Source of the DNA: a virus
Virus record (IMG/VR): IMGVR_UViG_3300024346_000615
Span: 1-21,199 of that record
Direction: 5' to 3' (one strand)
DNA length: 21,199 bases
Shown: one piece after another, positions 6,352 to 15,800 of the stretch
How positions within the stretch are numbered: position 1 is the first letter of the stretch
Layout: every line of letters begins with the position of its first letter
The notes under the pieces: generated by a model
The model's input: the letters and a program-made list of their open reading frames with translations, nothing else
What the model was told of the DNA's origin: nothing
Database searches by the model: none
Translations under genes and position numbers: made by a program

Positions 6352-8829
6352 ATGGCAAGCGGTAATTATACAAGAACTACTAGTTCTCAAACAAATGGCT
6401 TTAAAGATGCTGGTCCATACGAAGCAATTGTAGTTAATAATTTAGATACAAAGTATATGGGCGGCCTTGTTGTTGAATTATTAAGATACACAAGTGCAGG
6501 CGGCACTCCGGAACGTAGCGGGCAGTTATTAAATGTAAAATATCTAAGCCCGTTTTACGGAGTAACGCCTAACGCTGCACTCACAGCAAATGACGGTTAT
6601 GAGCATACACAAAAAAGTTACGGTATGTGGATGGTGCCACCTGATGTAGGAACAAAAGTTCTTGTAATATTTGCTGAAGGTAACTCTAACTTTGGTTATT
6701 GGATGGGTTGCATACCAGCAGAATATATGAACTTTATGGTGCCTGACGGCCGAGCATCTACTGAAAATACTACAGGACTAACTCCTCCTAGTTTAAGAGG
6801 AAGAAAAGTACCAACAGGTGAATATAATAAAGCAATTGAAACTGGCGCAAGAGTTGATCCGACTCTTTTTGCTAAACCCTACAATAAAGACTTTTCCGAA
6901 ACACTTGAAATACAAGGTTTACTAAACGACGAAGTACGAGGGACAACTACTTCTAGTGCAAGACGAGAAATACCTAGTATGGTATTTGGTATTAGTTCCC
7001 CTGGACCTAAGGATCGCAGAGCCGGATCGCCAACTGTAGAAATTGGAACTAGGGGCCAGAAAATTGCCACACCTTCGAATAGACTAGGCGGCTCGTCATT
7101 TGTAATGGATGATGGTGATGAAAGATTTGTTCGTGCAACGCATGCAGAAGATGGCCCACCAATTTATAAAAACAAAGGCGCAAACGAGTCAGGCGGTGAT
7201 AGAACTATTCCACAAAACGAATTATTTCGTTTAAGAACTAGAACCGGTCATCAAATATTAATGAATAATAGTGAAGATTTAATTTATATTGGCAATGCCC
7301 GAGGCACTACTTGGATAGAAATGACCAGTGATGGTAAAATTGATATCTACGCACATGATAGTGTTAGTATTAATACTGACAATGATTTAAACATTACTGC
7401 TGAACGTGATATAAACATGGAAGCAGGGCGAAATGTTAATATTAAAGCAGCAGGTCGTAGCAACACAGGCGAATCTGGCAGGGTACAGATAGAATCTAAA
7501 AATAACTTTAATTTAAATGTTGGCAAAGACAGCAAGATTACTGTAGGACAAAATCAACACATAAAAGTAAAACAATCTCAATATATTGATACTGCAAAAA
7601 GTTTACATATTAAAAGCGGACAAGACAACAGACTAACTGCTGGTGCATACACTCATATTAAAAGTGGCAAAGAACATAGAGAAACAGCAACATATGTGCA
7701 TATGAACGGCCCGGCTGCTGCCACTGCAAATCCAGCAAGCGAATCTCGACCATTAAGTGTAAACACGTTGCCAAAAGTAAAACCAGGAGGTCAAATATCT
7801 AGTTTTGAATCAATATTAACAAGATCGCCTCAACACGAACCTTGGCCACATCACGAAAATTTAGATCCCTTATCATTTAAGAAAATATTTACAGATAGAG
7901 AATCACCTGGAGGACTTCCTAGTTCTGATCGTGTACTTACACCTGATACATTTGCTAAAAATTTAAGCGGCAGAACTTCTAGTGCATTTGTTCAAGGCAG
8001 CGGCGGCAATGTTAGTACAGGAAATGCAAGTCGTCCTGGCGGCAATGGCCAGCCAAGTGTACCGCCAGGAGATTATAATAGTACTCATACATTTGATTTT
8101 AATATCGGCGCACTAAGCGAAAAATATGAATCTAAAGGCGATCCAGGAATAATTGGCTGGGATAGTACAGGCGGCTGGAGTTACGGAAAATACCAACTTG
8201 CAGCAAATACAGGTTCATTAAACGAATTTCATTCTTGGCTAGCAACTGCTTATCCTGATTTAGAATCGCAACTAGCAGCCGCTGGCGGCCCTGCTGCCGG
8301 AAGAGCCGGAACAGATGCATATAAAGCAGCCTGGGCACAAGTAATGGGGACGCCAGCAGGCGGCAATGCACAAAGTGAATATACAGCAATATCGTATTTT
8401 ACTCCGGCAAATAGATTGATCAATAGTGCAATTGGTCTTGATACTACAACACGGGCTAGAACAGTACAACAAGCATTATTTTCAACATCAATTCAGCACG
8501 GCGCAGGCGGCGCGAGGCGTGTATTCCGTGGAGCATTAGAAGGATTAGGATACCCGCCAAACGAAATAACTACAACAAATCCTACTGACGCAGCGTTAAT
8601 TAGAGCAGTTTATGCAGAACGTAGAGCAGGTAATGGAAGCAAGTATTTTCCAAGTAGTACACAGGCAATTAGAAATAGTGTTGTTAACAGATTTCATAAC
8701 GAAGAAGCAGATGCACTTGTAAGCCTACAACAAGAAATTGACGCGGCAAATGCTAATCCGCAAACAATGGAACCAACGGACGATGCATCGGCTACACCGA
8801 CAGTATCACCCCATGCTAATCCGCAATAA
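6352..8829 (+). CDS. 5: Baseplate spike with peptidoglycan hydrolase, gp5-like
   Basis: This 825-residue protein starts one base after the previous stop, with AGGAG 9 nt upstream. Residues about 22-125 look like the gp5/VgrG OB-fold (YGMWMVPPDVGTKVLVIF, YWMGCIP). Residues about 297-452 form a run of short alternating strands (IDIYAHDSVSINTDNDLNIT, NINMEAGRNVNIKAAG type), typical of the trimeric beta-helix needle. After a linker, residues about 583-785 resemble a lysozyme/transglycosylase-like hydrolase with KYESKGDPG and GGWSYGKYQLAANTG; Glu593 is the candidate catalytic acid. T4 gp5 (575 aa) places its lysozyme between the OB-fold and the needle, whereas here it follows the needle, and no separate lysozyme domain is evident in the middle. 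The protein should pierce the outer membrane and open the peptidoglycan during infection. The gp5 call is strong; the hydrolase class is tentative. Confidence 0.82.
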   Translation: MASGNYTRTTSSQTNGFKDAGPYEAIVVNNLDTKYMGGLVVELLRYTSAGGTPERSGQLLNVKYLSPFYGVTPNAALTANDGYEHTQKSYGMWMVPPDVGTKVLVIFAEGNSNFGYWMGCIPAEYMNFMVPDGRASTENTTGLTPPSLRGRKVPTGEYNKAIETGARVDPTLFAKPYNKDFSETLEIQGLLNDEVRGTTTSSARREIPSMVFGISSPGPKDRRAGSPTVEIGTRGQKIATPSNRLGGSSFVMDDGDERFVRATHAEDGPPIYKNKGANESGGDRTIPQNELFRLRTRTGHQILMNNSEDLIYIGNARGTTWIEMTSDGKIDIYAHDSVSINTDNDLNITAERDINMEAGRNVNIKAAGRSNTGESGRVQIESKNNFNLNVGKDSKITVGQNQHIKVKQSQYIDTAKSLHIKSGQDNRLTAGAYTHIKSGKEHRETATYVHMNGPAAATANPASESRPLSVNTLPKVKPGGQISSFESILTRSPQHEPWPHHENLDPLSFKKIFTDRESPGGLPSSDRVLTPDTFAKNLSGRTSSAFVQGSGGNVSTGNASRPGGNGQPSVPPGDYNSTHTFDFNIGALSEKYESKGDPGIIGWDSTGGWSYGKYQLAANTGSLNEFHSWLATAYPDLESQLAAAGGPAAGRAGTDAYKAAWAQVMGTPAGGNAQSEYTAISYFTPANRLINSAIGLDTTTRARTVQQALFSTSIQHGAGGARRVFRGALEGLGYPPNEITTTNPTDAALIRAVYAERRAGNGSKYFPSSTQAIRNSVVNRFHNEEADALVSLQQEIDAANANPQTMEPTDDASATPTVSPHANPQ

Positions 8830-8845
8830 TTAAGGTAAATATAGT

Positions 8846-9280
8846 ATGAGCCAATTAGAAAAAAATCTGTATAAACGAGTAACTGTAAACACTACAAATC
8901 AAACAGCATCTACTGGAAGAAAGTACAGAGGCTTTAGTACAGTTGCAGATTCTAAGAGTTTTAGTATCTATGATTTTGAACTAATTAAGCAAGACTTAAT
9001 TAATCACTTTCATATACGTCAAACTGAAAAATTAAGCGATCCTACATTTGGTACAATTATTTGGGATACATTATACGAGCCTTTCACTGTTGAAGTTCAG
9101 GAAGCAATAATCGAAGATGTTACTCGCATTATTAACTACGATCCTAGAATAAAAGCAGAAGATATCATTATTGATACTTATGAGCAAGGTATACAAATTG
9201 ACTGCACTATTACAGTACTTCCTTTTGGTATAACAGACCAATTACGATTTAAATTTGATAAAGAAAACGGACTTCTTTAA
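8846..9280 (+). CDS. 25: Baseplate wedge protein gp25
   Basis: This 144-residue protein has the length and look of the gp25/TssE family (T4 gp25 is 132 aa). The core runs from residue about 33: SIYDFELIKQDLINHFHIRQ, then the conserved turn around GTIIWDTLYEPFT and the C-terminal strand region ITDQLRFKFD. Gp25 joins gp6 and gp53 in the inner baseplate ring and serves as the nucleation point for sheath assembly; TssE does the same in type VI secretion. The start is set by AAGG at 8832-8835, 10 nt upstream. It sits 16 nt after gp5 and 64 nt before gp6. The N-terminal ~30 residues, basic and Thr-rich, are extra relative to the core. Confidence 0.88.
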   Translation: MSQLEKNLYKRVTVNTTNQTASTGRKYRGFSTVADSKSFSIYDFELIKQDLINHFHIRQTEKLSDPTFGTIIWDTLYEPFTVEVQEAIIEDVTRIINYDPRIKAEDIIIDTYEQGIQIDCTITVLPFGITDQLRFKFDKENGLL

Positions 9281-9315
9281 ATTTAAAAATTAAATACACA
9301 CATTATCATTTCAGG

Positions 9316-9321
9316 TAAATA
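9316..9321 (+). promoter_or_regulatory. Possible internal late promoter (TAAATA) before gp6
   Basis: In the 64-nt gap between gp25 and gp6, TAAATA (context GGTAAATACA) sits so that a T4-type late start would fall near 9327. That is just before the AAGGA ribosome-binding site (9333-9337) and 18 nt before the ATG at 9345. The same geometry is seen with CTAAATAG at 747. The two preceding bases (GG) differ from the TA of the T4 consensus. Confidence 0.35.
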
Positions 9322-9344
9322 CATTAGTAAACAAGGAAAATGAT

Positions 9345-12300
9345 ATGTCTTCAAACGATAGACAGTCTAGGCTACTAATAGCAGAGGACTGGAAAAGAAT
9401 TTACCAAAGTTTTAGAAACGCAGATTTCCAAAGCTACGATTTTGATAACCTAAGACGCACAATGATTAACTATCTGCGTCAAAACTATCCAGAAAATTTT
9501 AACGATTACATTGAATCAAGTGAATACCTTGCGCTGATTGATATGATTGCTTTCCTTGGGCAAAACTTATCATTCCGTATTGATTTAAATGCTCGTGAAA
9601 ACTTCCTTGAAACAGCAGAACGTAGAGAAAGTGTATTACGTCTAGCACGTATGCTATCTTACAATCCTCGTAGAAACCAAGCAGCTAGTGGTTTACTAAA
9701 GTTTAACACAATTAAAACTACAGAAAGTCTTTTAGATTCAAATGGTTTAAACATGGCAGGCATTACTGTTAAGTGGAATGACCAAACTAACTCAAATTAC
9801 TTTGAACAGTTTACTAAAATTTTAAATTCAGCATTGCCATTATCTAACTCAATCGGTAATCCGTTAAAGAGTTCGTTAATTGCAGATGTTCAAACACAAA
9901 AATATCGCTTAAATGCTACAAATACAGGACAAGCAATTTATCCGTTTACTAAGCGCATTGAAGGTGTAAGTACACGCTTTGAAATTGTAAGTTCGGATAT
10001 TTTAGATCAAACTATTTTGGAAGAAGCACCGTTGCCTGGCAACAGTCCTGCATTTTTGTTTAGAGATGACGGCCAAGGTGCTGGCAGTACTAATACAGGT
10101 TTCTTTATGCACTTCCGCCAAGGTAAACTTGAGACAGGAAACTTTACAGTAAGTAACCCGACGCCAAATCAAGCAGTTCAAATTGATGCCGAAAATATTA
10201 ACGATAGTGATGTATGGTTGTTTGCATTAAACAGTGCAGGCTTTGAAGATAACGAATGGCAAAAGATTGACTCAACAGAAGGCAATAATGTTATCTATAA
10301 TAGTTTGTTTAATAAAACTAGAGATGTATTTGCAGTAACAACACGCATTGGCGACAGAATTAATTTAAACTTTAGTGATGGCGTATTTGGTAACTTACCT
10401 GCAGGCAATTTTAGAACATATTATAGAACTAGTTCGGGAGCAAGGAGTGTAATTACTCCGAGTGCAATAAGCACAGTGAGCATTGACATTCCGTATCAGT
10501 CAAAAACCGGATCTCAACACAAACTTACAATTGGTTTTACTTTAGATTATACAATTAATAATGGCACTGCAACAGAAACTAATCAAGAAATTAAACAAAA
10601 TGCACCTGCAACATATTATACACAAAATAGATTAATAAATGGTGAAGATTATAATATTGGTCCACTTGCAATTAGTCAAGATATTATTAAAACTAAGAGT
10701 TCAAATAGAATATCAAGCGGTATTAGTCGTTTCTTTGATCTAAAAGATGCCAGCGGAAAATATTCAAATACTAGTTTGTTTGCAGACGATGGTGTAATTT
10801 ATAAAGAAGAATTTGTCGAAAAACAATCATTCACATTTGCAACACAAACAGATATTGAAGGTGTTATATACAACACAATCGAAGGTATTTTAGACAGTGT
10901 TAATGCACAAAATTTCTACTTATCAAAATATCCAAAAATCATTGTTAGTGATCTTAATGCAACTTGGAATCAGTCCAGCACTAGTACAAATCAGTCATTA
11001 GGTTTAATACAAGACATTGATACTAATCCGTTTAATGTAGGTTCATTTACAGCAAATAGTTTACGTTTACTTGAAGCAGGGTCAATGTTAAAGTTTGTTG
11101 CTCCAAATGGTAAACACTTCATGCCAGACGGCACAATAATGGATGACGGAGATTCTGATCACCTAGGTAAAACTACATATAAATGGTGTAAAGTTGTGTC
11201 TGTTGTAGGTAATGGAACAGTAATCGACGAAGACGGTATTGCTCCCATAAAATTAAATGATGTTATTCCTACAACTGCAATATTAGAACAAATTATTCCA
11301 AATTTTTCTAAAACATTAATTAATGATGTAAAAGTAGAATTAATTGACCAAGCATTTGAATATAAAGATTTTGCATTAAGATATGATCAATATGACAGAC
11401 AATGGAAACTTATACTAGCAGAAAATATTAACACTCTTAGTAGTTTTGCTACTGGTAAATCAGGTGATATTACTGGTGAAAATCTTGATGCAAGTTGGAT
11501 GTTATACTTTAAAACAGATGGTGAAAAATATACGATTACATATCGAAATCTACGCTATGTAATGGAAAGTGCAGATGAAATTAGATTCTTCTTTGATGCC
11601 GCTGATAAAATTTATGATCCTACAACAGGACAAATTGTTAGAGATAAAATTGATATTTTAAATATCAATCGTAAGCCGGGAGAATTAACTCCGTTTACTA
11701 GAGACTTTAATTGGACTATTACAGATGCATATAGAGATACAGAAGGATATCTAGATAGCCGCAAAATACAAGTGCAATTTATTGATCTTGATGAAGATGG
11801 TGTAGTTGATGATCCTGATATTTTTGAGCAAATTGTTGGCGAAGAAGATAATAGTATTGCTACGTCAGCAAAACTTATTTTTCAAAAGAAATACACAACA
11901 ACAGATGGTGTAGAAGATTTTAAATATTTTGCAAATACTAATGCTGAAATAATTGTAATACAAAATGAAGCAGCAATTGCTCCAGTTAGTTCGCGTGAAG
12001 AAGGGCAAATATTTTATCTAATCGACGAAGGTGTGTTTAGGAAATTAAACAAAACACTTAACAACTCTGTTCTTAATACAGATTATAAAGCACATTTTGG
12101 TCGTGCAGATTTAAAATTCCATTACATTCACGTTGCTGATAGTGGCTATAGAATTGATCCAAGTGCAAGTAATATTATTGACACTTACATATTATCTAAA
12201 ACTTATGATACACAAGTTAAACAATATATTTCTGGAACAACTTTAATACAACCAAAACCACCGAGCAATGACGAATTGTTTAGAAGTTACGGTACTGAAA

Positions 12301-12830
12301 TTAATAAAATAAAAAGCATTAGTGATGAAATAATTTATCATCCTGCAAAATATAAAATATTATTTGGTGATAAAGCAGCACCTGATTTACAAGTTAAGTT
12401 TAAGATTGTTAAAAATACTAGTATAGTTATTAATGATAACGAACTTAAATCAGATATTATCGAAGCAATTAATAAATTCTTCGATATTGAAAATTGGGAC
12501 TTTGGAGAAACATTTTACTTCCAAGAACTTAGTGCCTATATTATAAACCAGATGTCTCCAAAACTGGTAAGTATACTAATAGTACCGCGCCAAACTACAC
12601 AATCGTTTGGCAGTCTATTTGAAATAAAAAGTGAGCCAGATGAAATATTTGCAAGTGCAGCAAAGGTGAGTGATATCGAAACAATTGATCAATTAACAGC
12701 AACTAACCTACAAGCCAGCGGAGCAGTAATTAATACTGTAGCAACTAGCATAACATCAGGAATATCAAGCAGTGCATCAACTACAACAACTACAACAACT
12801 AATTCAACAGGCGGAGGCTATAGTTACTAA
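9345..12830 (+). CDS. 6: Baseplate wedge protein gp6 (enlarged)
   Basis: At 1161 residues this is nearly twice T4 gp6 (660 aa). Gp6 dimers form the continuous inner ring of the baseplate, and the fold belongs with baseplate J / TssF-type proteins. Residues about 1-125 carry the conserved N-terminal region (EDWKRIYQSFRNADFQSYDF, YLRQNYPENFNDYIESSEYL, IAFLGQNLSFRIDLNARENF). Residues about 1044-1115 resemble the J-family C-terminal part (FFDIENWDFGETFYFQELSA, then MSPKLVSILIVPRQ). The middle is beta-rich and probably insertional. The tail ends in a Thr-rich run and GGGYSY, encoded by acaact-like repeats near 12779-12802. AAGGA lies 7 nt before the start. The last base of its stop codon is the first base of the next start, so the two genes are translationally coupled. 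Confidence 0.85.
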   Translation: MSSNDRQSRLLIAEDWKRIYQSFRNADFQSYDFDNLRRTMINYLRQNYPENFNDYIESSEYLALIDMIAFLGQNLSFRIDLNARENFLETAERRESVLRLARMLSYNPRRNQAASGLLKFNTIKTTESLLDSNGLNMAGITVKWNDQTNSNYFEQFTKILNSALPLSNSIGNPLKSSLIADVQTQKYRLNATNTGQAIYPFTKRIEGVSTRFEIVSSDILDQTILEEAPLPGNSPAFLFRDDGQGAGSTNTGFFMHFRQGKLETGNFTVSNPTPNQAVQIDAENINDSDVWLFALNSAGFEDNEWQKIDSTEGNNVIYNSLFNKTRDVFAVTTRIGDRINLNFSDGVFGNLPAGNFRTYYRTSSGARSVITPSAISTVSIDIPYQSKTGSQHKLTIGFTLDYTINNGTATETNQEIKQNAPATYYTQNRLINGEDYNIGPLAISQDIIKTKSSNRISSGISRFFDLKDASGKYSNTSLFADDGVIYKEEFVEKQSFTFATQTDIEGVIYNTIEGILDSVNAQNFYLSKYPKIIVSDLNATWNQSSTSTNQSLGLIQDIDTNPFNVGSFTANSLRLLEAGSMLKFVAPNGKHFMPDGTIMDDGDSDHLGKTTYKWCKVVSVVGNGTVIDEDGIAPIKLNDVIPTTAILEQIIPNFSKTLINDVKVELIDQAFEYKDFALRYDQYDRQWKLILAENINTLSSFATGKSGDITGENLDASWMLYFKTDGEKYTITYRNLRYVMESADEIRFFFDAADKIYDPTTGQIVRDKIDILNINRKPGELTPFTRDFNWTITDAYRDTEGYLDSRKIQVQFIDLDEDGVVDDPDIFEQIVGEEDNSIATSAKLIFQKKYTTTDGVEDFKYFANTNAEIIVIQNEAAIAPVSSREEGQIFYLIDEGVFRKLNKTLNNSVLNTDYKAHFGRADLKFHYIHVADSGYRIDPSASNIIDTYILSKTYDTQVKQYISGTTLIQPKPPSNDELFRSYGTEINKIKSISDEIIYHPAKYKILFGDKAAPDLQVKFKIVKNTSIVINDNELKSDIIEAINKFFDIENWDFGETFYFQELSAYIINQMSPKLVSILIVPRQTTQSFGSLFEIKSEPDEIFASAAKVSDIETIDQLTATNLQASGAVINTVATSITSGISSSASTTTTTTTNSTGGGYSY

Positions 12831-15800
12831 TGGCTAAGAATGATCAAAACGAAAGCGCACTACCTGTTCCAGGGCAGAATAATAAAATTACTGCAAGTGA
12901 CTTTTTACCAAAGTTCTTTAGAACACAGGCAAACAAAAAGTTTTTACAAGGCACGCTTGATCAACTTATACAGCCTGGTGTTGCAGAAAAGATTAATGGT
13001 TACTACGGCAGAACAACTGCAAAAGCATACAAAACTACAGACAACTATGTTGATGATGTAACTACTGATAGAACTAATTACCAGTTAGAACCTGCTACTG
13101 TTGTTAAAGATGTTTACGATAATGTAACTTTTTATAAAGATTATAATGACTATATTGGGCAACTTAGTGTATTTGGTGCAAACACTTCTAATCACAGTCG
13201 TTTAAATAGTCAAGAAACATATGGATGGAACCCAAATATTGATTGGGATAAATTTGTAAACTTTCGTGAATATTATTGGATGCCGAACGGGCCTATTAGT
13301 ATTCCTGTAAGAGGACAAAGTAGAGAAGTTGTTAGTACATATACTGTTACAACCGAGGATCAAGGCGATAACGTTGCATATGTATTTAACGACGGATTAA
13401 CACGTAATCCTAATTTAAAATTATATCGCGGACAAACATATCGTTTCGAAATTGACACTCCTGGTCATCCTATGGCTATTGCTATTAGTAGAACATTTAC
13501 TCCTGGTACTGCTATCTTAACAGCAGGAACAGAAGGTCTACGTGCTGATGGATTATTTGATGCAGTATTATACGGTAATGAATATGACCAAGGAGAATAT
13601 ATTGTTCTTCCAAGTGGCGGTAGCGTAACATTTGCAGCCGACGACAATGTTTCTACACTATATCCAGACGGAATTCGTAAGTTGGGTGAAGAAGGTGAAG
13701 AAGTAGCAATTGCTTATATTGAAAAAGGCACAATTGAATTTACTATTCCGTTTAATGCACCTGACAGACTGTACTACATTAGTAAAACTGTAGTTGATAC
13801 AAGCGGCCAAATTAGAATTTATGATATTGAAGAAAATGCGTTTCTTAATGTTAGCGAAGAAATATTAGGCAAGAAAAAATACCTAAGTGCAAATGGTGTT
13901 GAATTGTCAAATGGAATGAAAATTAGATTCCAAGGTGATGTACTACCAATAGACTATGCCACTAATGATTGGTATGTTGAAGGCGTCGGCGATAAAATTA
14001 AATTGATTAAAGATCAAGATTTAATTATTCCATCTGCATATAGTGATACTAAGCGTATTGCATTTGACAGTGATAATTTTGATACACTTCCCTTTAGTGA
14101 TGCAAGTGCATATGCAACAGAAAAGGATTATATAGTTGTTAATCGAGCCTCTTTAGACAGAAATGCATGGAGTCGTTACAATAGATGGCACCATAAAGAT
14201 ACAGTTGTAAAAAGTTTTGAATTAAACAATTTACCTGTAAATGTCGACGAATCTACTCGTGCAAAACGTCCTATTATAGAATTTGAAGCAGGACTAAAAC
14301 TAGATAACTTTGGCGCAATTGCAAAACAAGATATTGACTTAATTGATACATATACAACTGATGTTTTTAGTATAATCGAAGGACAATCCGGATACAATAT
14401 AGACGGAATTAATCTTGCTGATAATATGCGTATCTTATTTACAGCAGATACAGACGTATTAGTAAGTGGAAAAATATATCAAGTTAAATTTATTAAAATT
14501 GGAAACAACAGACAAATTAGTTTAATTGAAACTACTGATACTACTCCAATTGATCTCGAAACTGTATTAGTTACACAAGGTGTAAAAAATGCAGGTAAAA
14601 GTTATCACTACCACGGAGAAAAGTGGACAGCAGCACAAGAAAAAACAACTCGCAATCAGCCACCGAGATTTGCTGTTTGTGATATAAACGGTAATAGTTA
14701 TAGCGATGAAACATATTATGGTTCGACTACATTTAACGGTACTAAATTATTTTCGTATGCAGTAGGAGAAGGTGTTGTAGATAATGAACTAGGATTTGCA
14801 TTAGAATATAAATCTATTAATAATTCAGGCGACATTGTATTTGACTTTAATTTATTAAATGATACATTCACTTATCAAACTGATACTGAGTTATTTACAC
14901 AAGGAATTAGTAGCGGCTACTTAAAGAAATACAGTTCACTTACTAAATTTGCATATGTAAATGGATTTAGCAGTACGCCTACAATTAGTAAGCAATATGT
15001 TGTTAGAGAATATTCTGCTACTGACATACAAGTTAACAATTTTGAAATCGATGTTTATAATGATTCAAGTAGTATTAATGATTTAAAAGTATCTGTATCT
15101 GTTAATAATAAATTAAAATTAATTAATACTGATTATACAATTGATAAAACTAATACAAATGCAGTTATTACATTTACAAAAGATTTAATAGCAAATGATG
15201 TTATTAAAATTAAAACAGATAGTAAAACTATAAAAAATTCTAACGGTTATTATGAATTCCCCTACAATTTAGAACGTAACCCGCTTAACGACGATGTTAA
15301 TCAATTTACACTTGGTGAAGTTATAGATCATGTTGATAGTATGCTAGAAGATATTCCAGGATATGCAGGCAACTATTTAGGATCAAGTAATCTACGAGAT
15401 CTAGGCGATCTTGATAAATTTGGCAAGCGTTTTGTAAAGCATAGCGGCCCAATTAATCTACCGTTATATCACGTAACTAATAAAGATTATAATATTGTTA
15501 AAGCATTAAAATATTCTAAGAAGGAATATTCGAGATACAAAAAAACATTTTTAGATACTGCTTCTACTTTAGGTTATGACGGTCCTGTTAAAACTCATGT
15601 TGATCTTGTATTAAAAACAATTAATACTAATAAGTTAAAGTCACAGCCGTTTTACTTTTCAGATATGCTTGCTACAGGAGCATCTAATAAAATTGAATAT
15701 AAAGTATTAGATTCTAGAGTAACAGATTATCCAATTACTAACAATTTTAACTTATCTGCACTAAGCCCAACTAGTGTATTAGTATACTTAAACTCTGATC

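Noticed and set aside
5984-6373. Minus-strand open frame of 129 codons opposite the Thr/Pro-rich gene
   Set aside because: Antisense to repetitive Thr/Pro codons whose complements make long open frames easily. No ribosome-binding site or family resemblance was seen.
8836-8841. TAAATA before gp25 as a late promoter
   Set aside because: A T4-type start would fall at about 8847, inside the gp25 start codon. The overlapping AAGG explains the conservation as a ribosome-binding site.
9291-9296. TAAATA at the start of the gp25-gp6 gap as a late promoter
   Set aside because: It is in a run of A and T and has no favourable spacing to a ribosome-binding site; the copy at 9316 fits better.
9304-9345. 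Eight-base inverted repeat flanking the gp6 ribosome-binding site
   Set aside because: The stem is AT-rich with a 26-nt loop and no U-tract, so it is neither a convincing terminator nor a stable regulatory hairpin.
12840-13061. Plus-strand 73-codon frame just inside the giant gene
   Set aside because: It is out of frame with the 2790-codon frame starting at 12830, which is continuous and clearly phage tail-like; it has no ribosome-binding site of its own.
14606-14617. YHYH string in the giant protein suggesting a YHYH-family domain
   Set aside because: Only the four letters match. The surrounding SYHYHGEKWTAAQEK looks like a variant of a segment I recall in related giant phage proteins that lacks YHYH.
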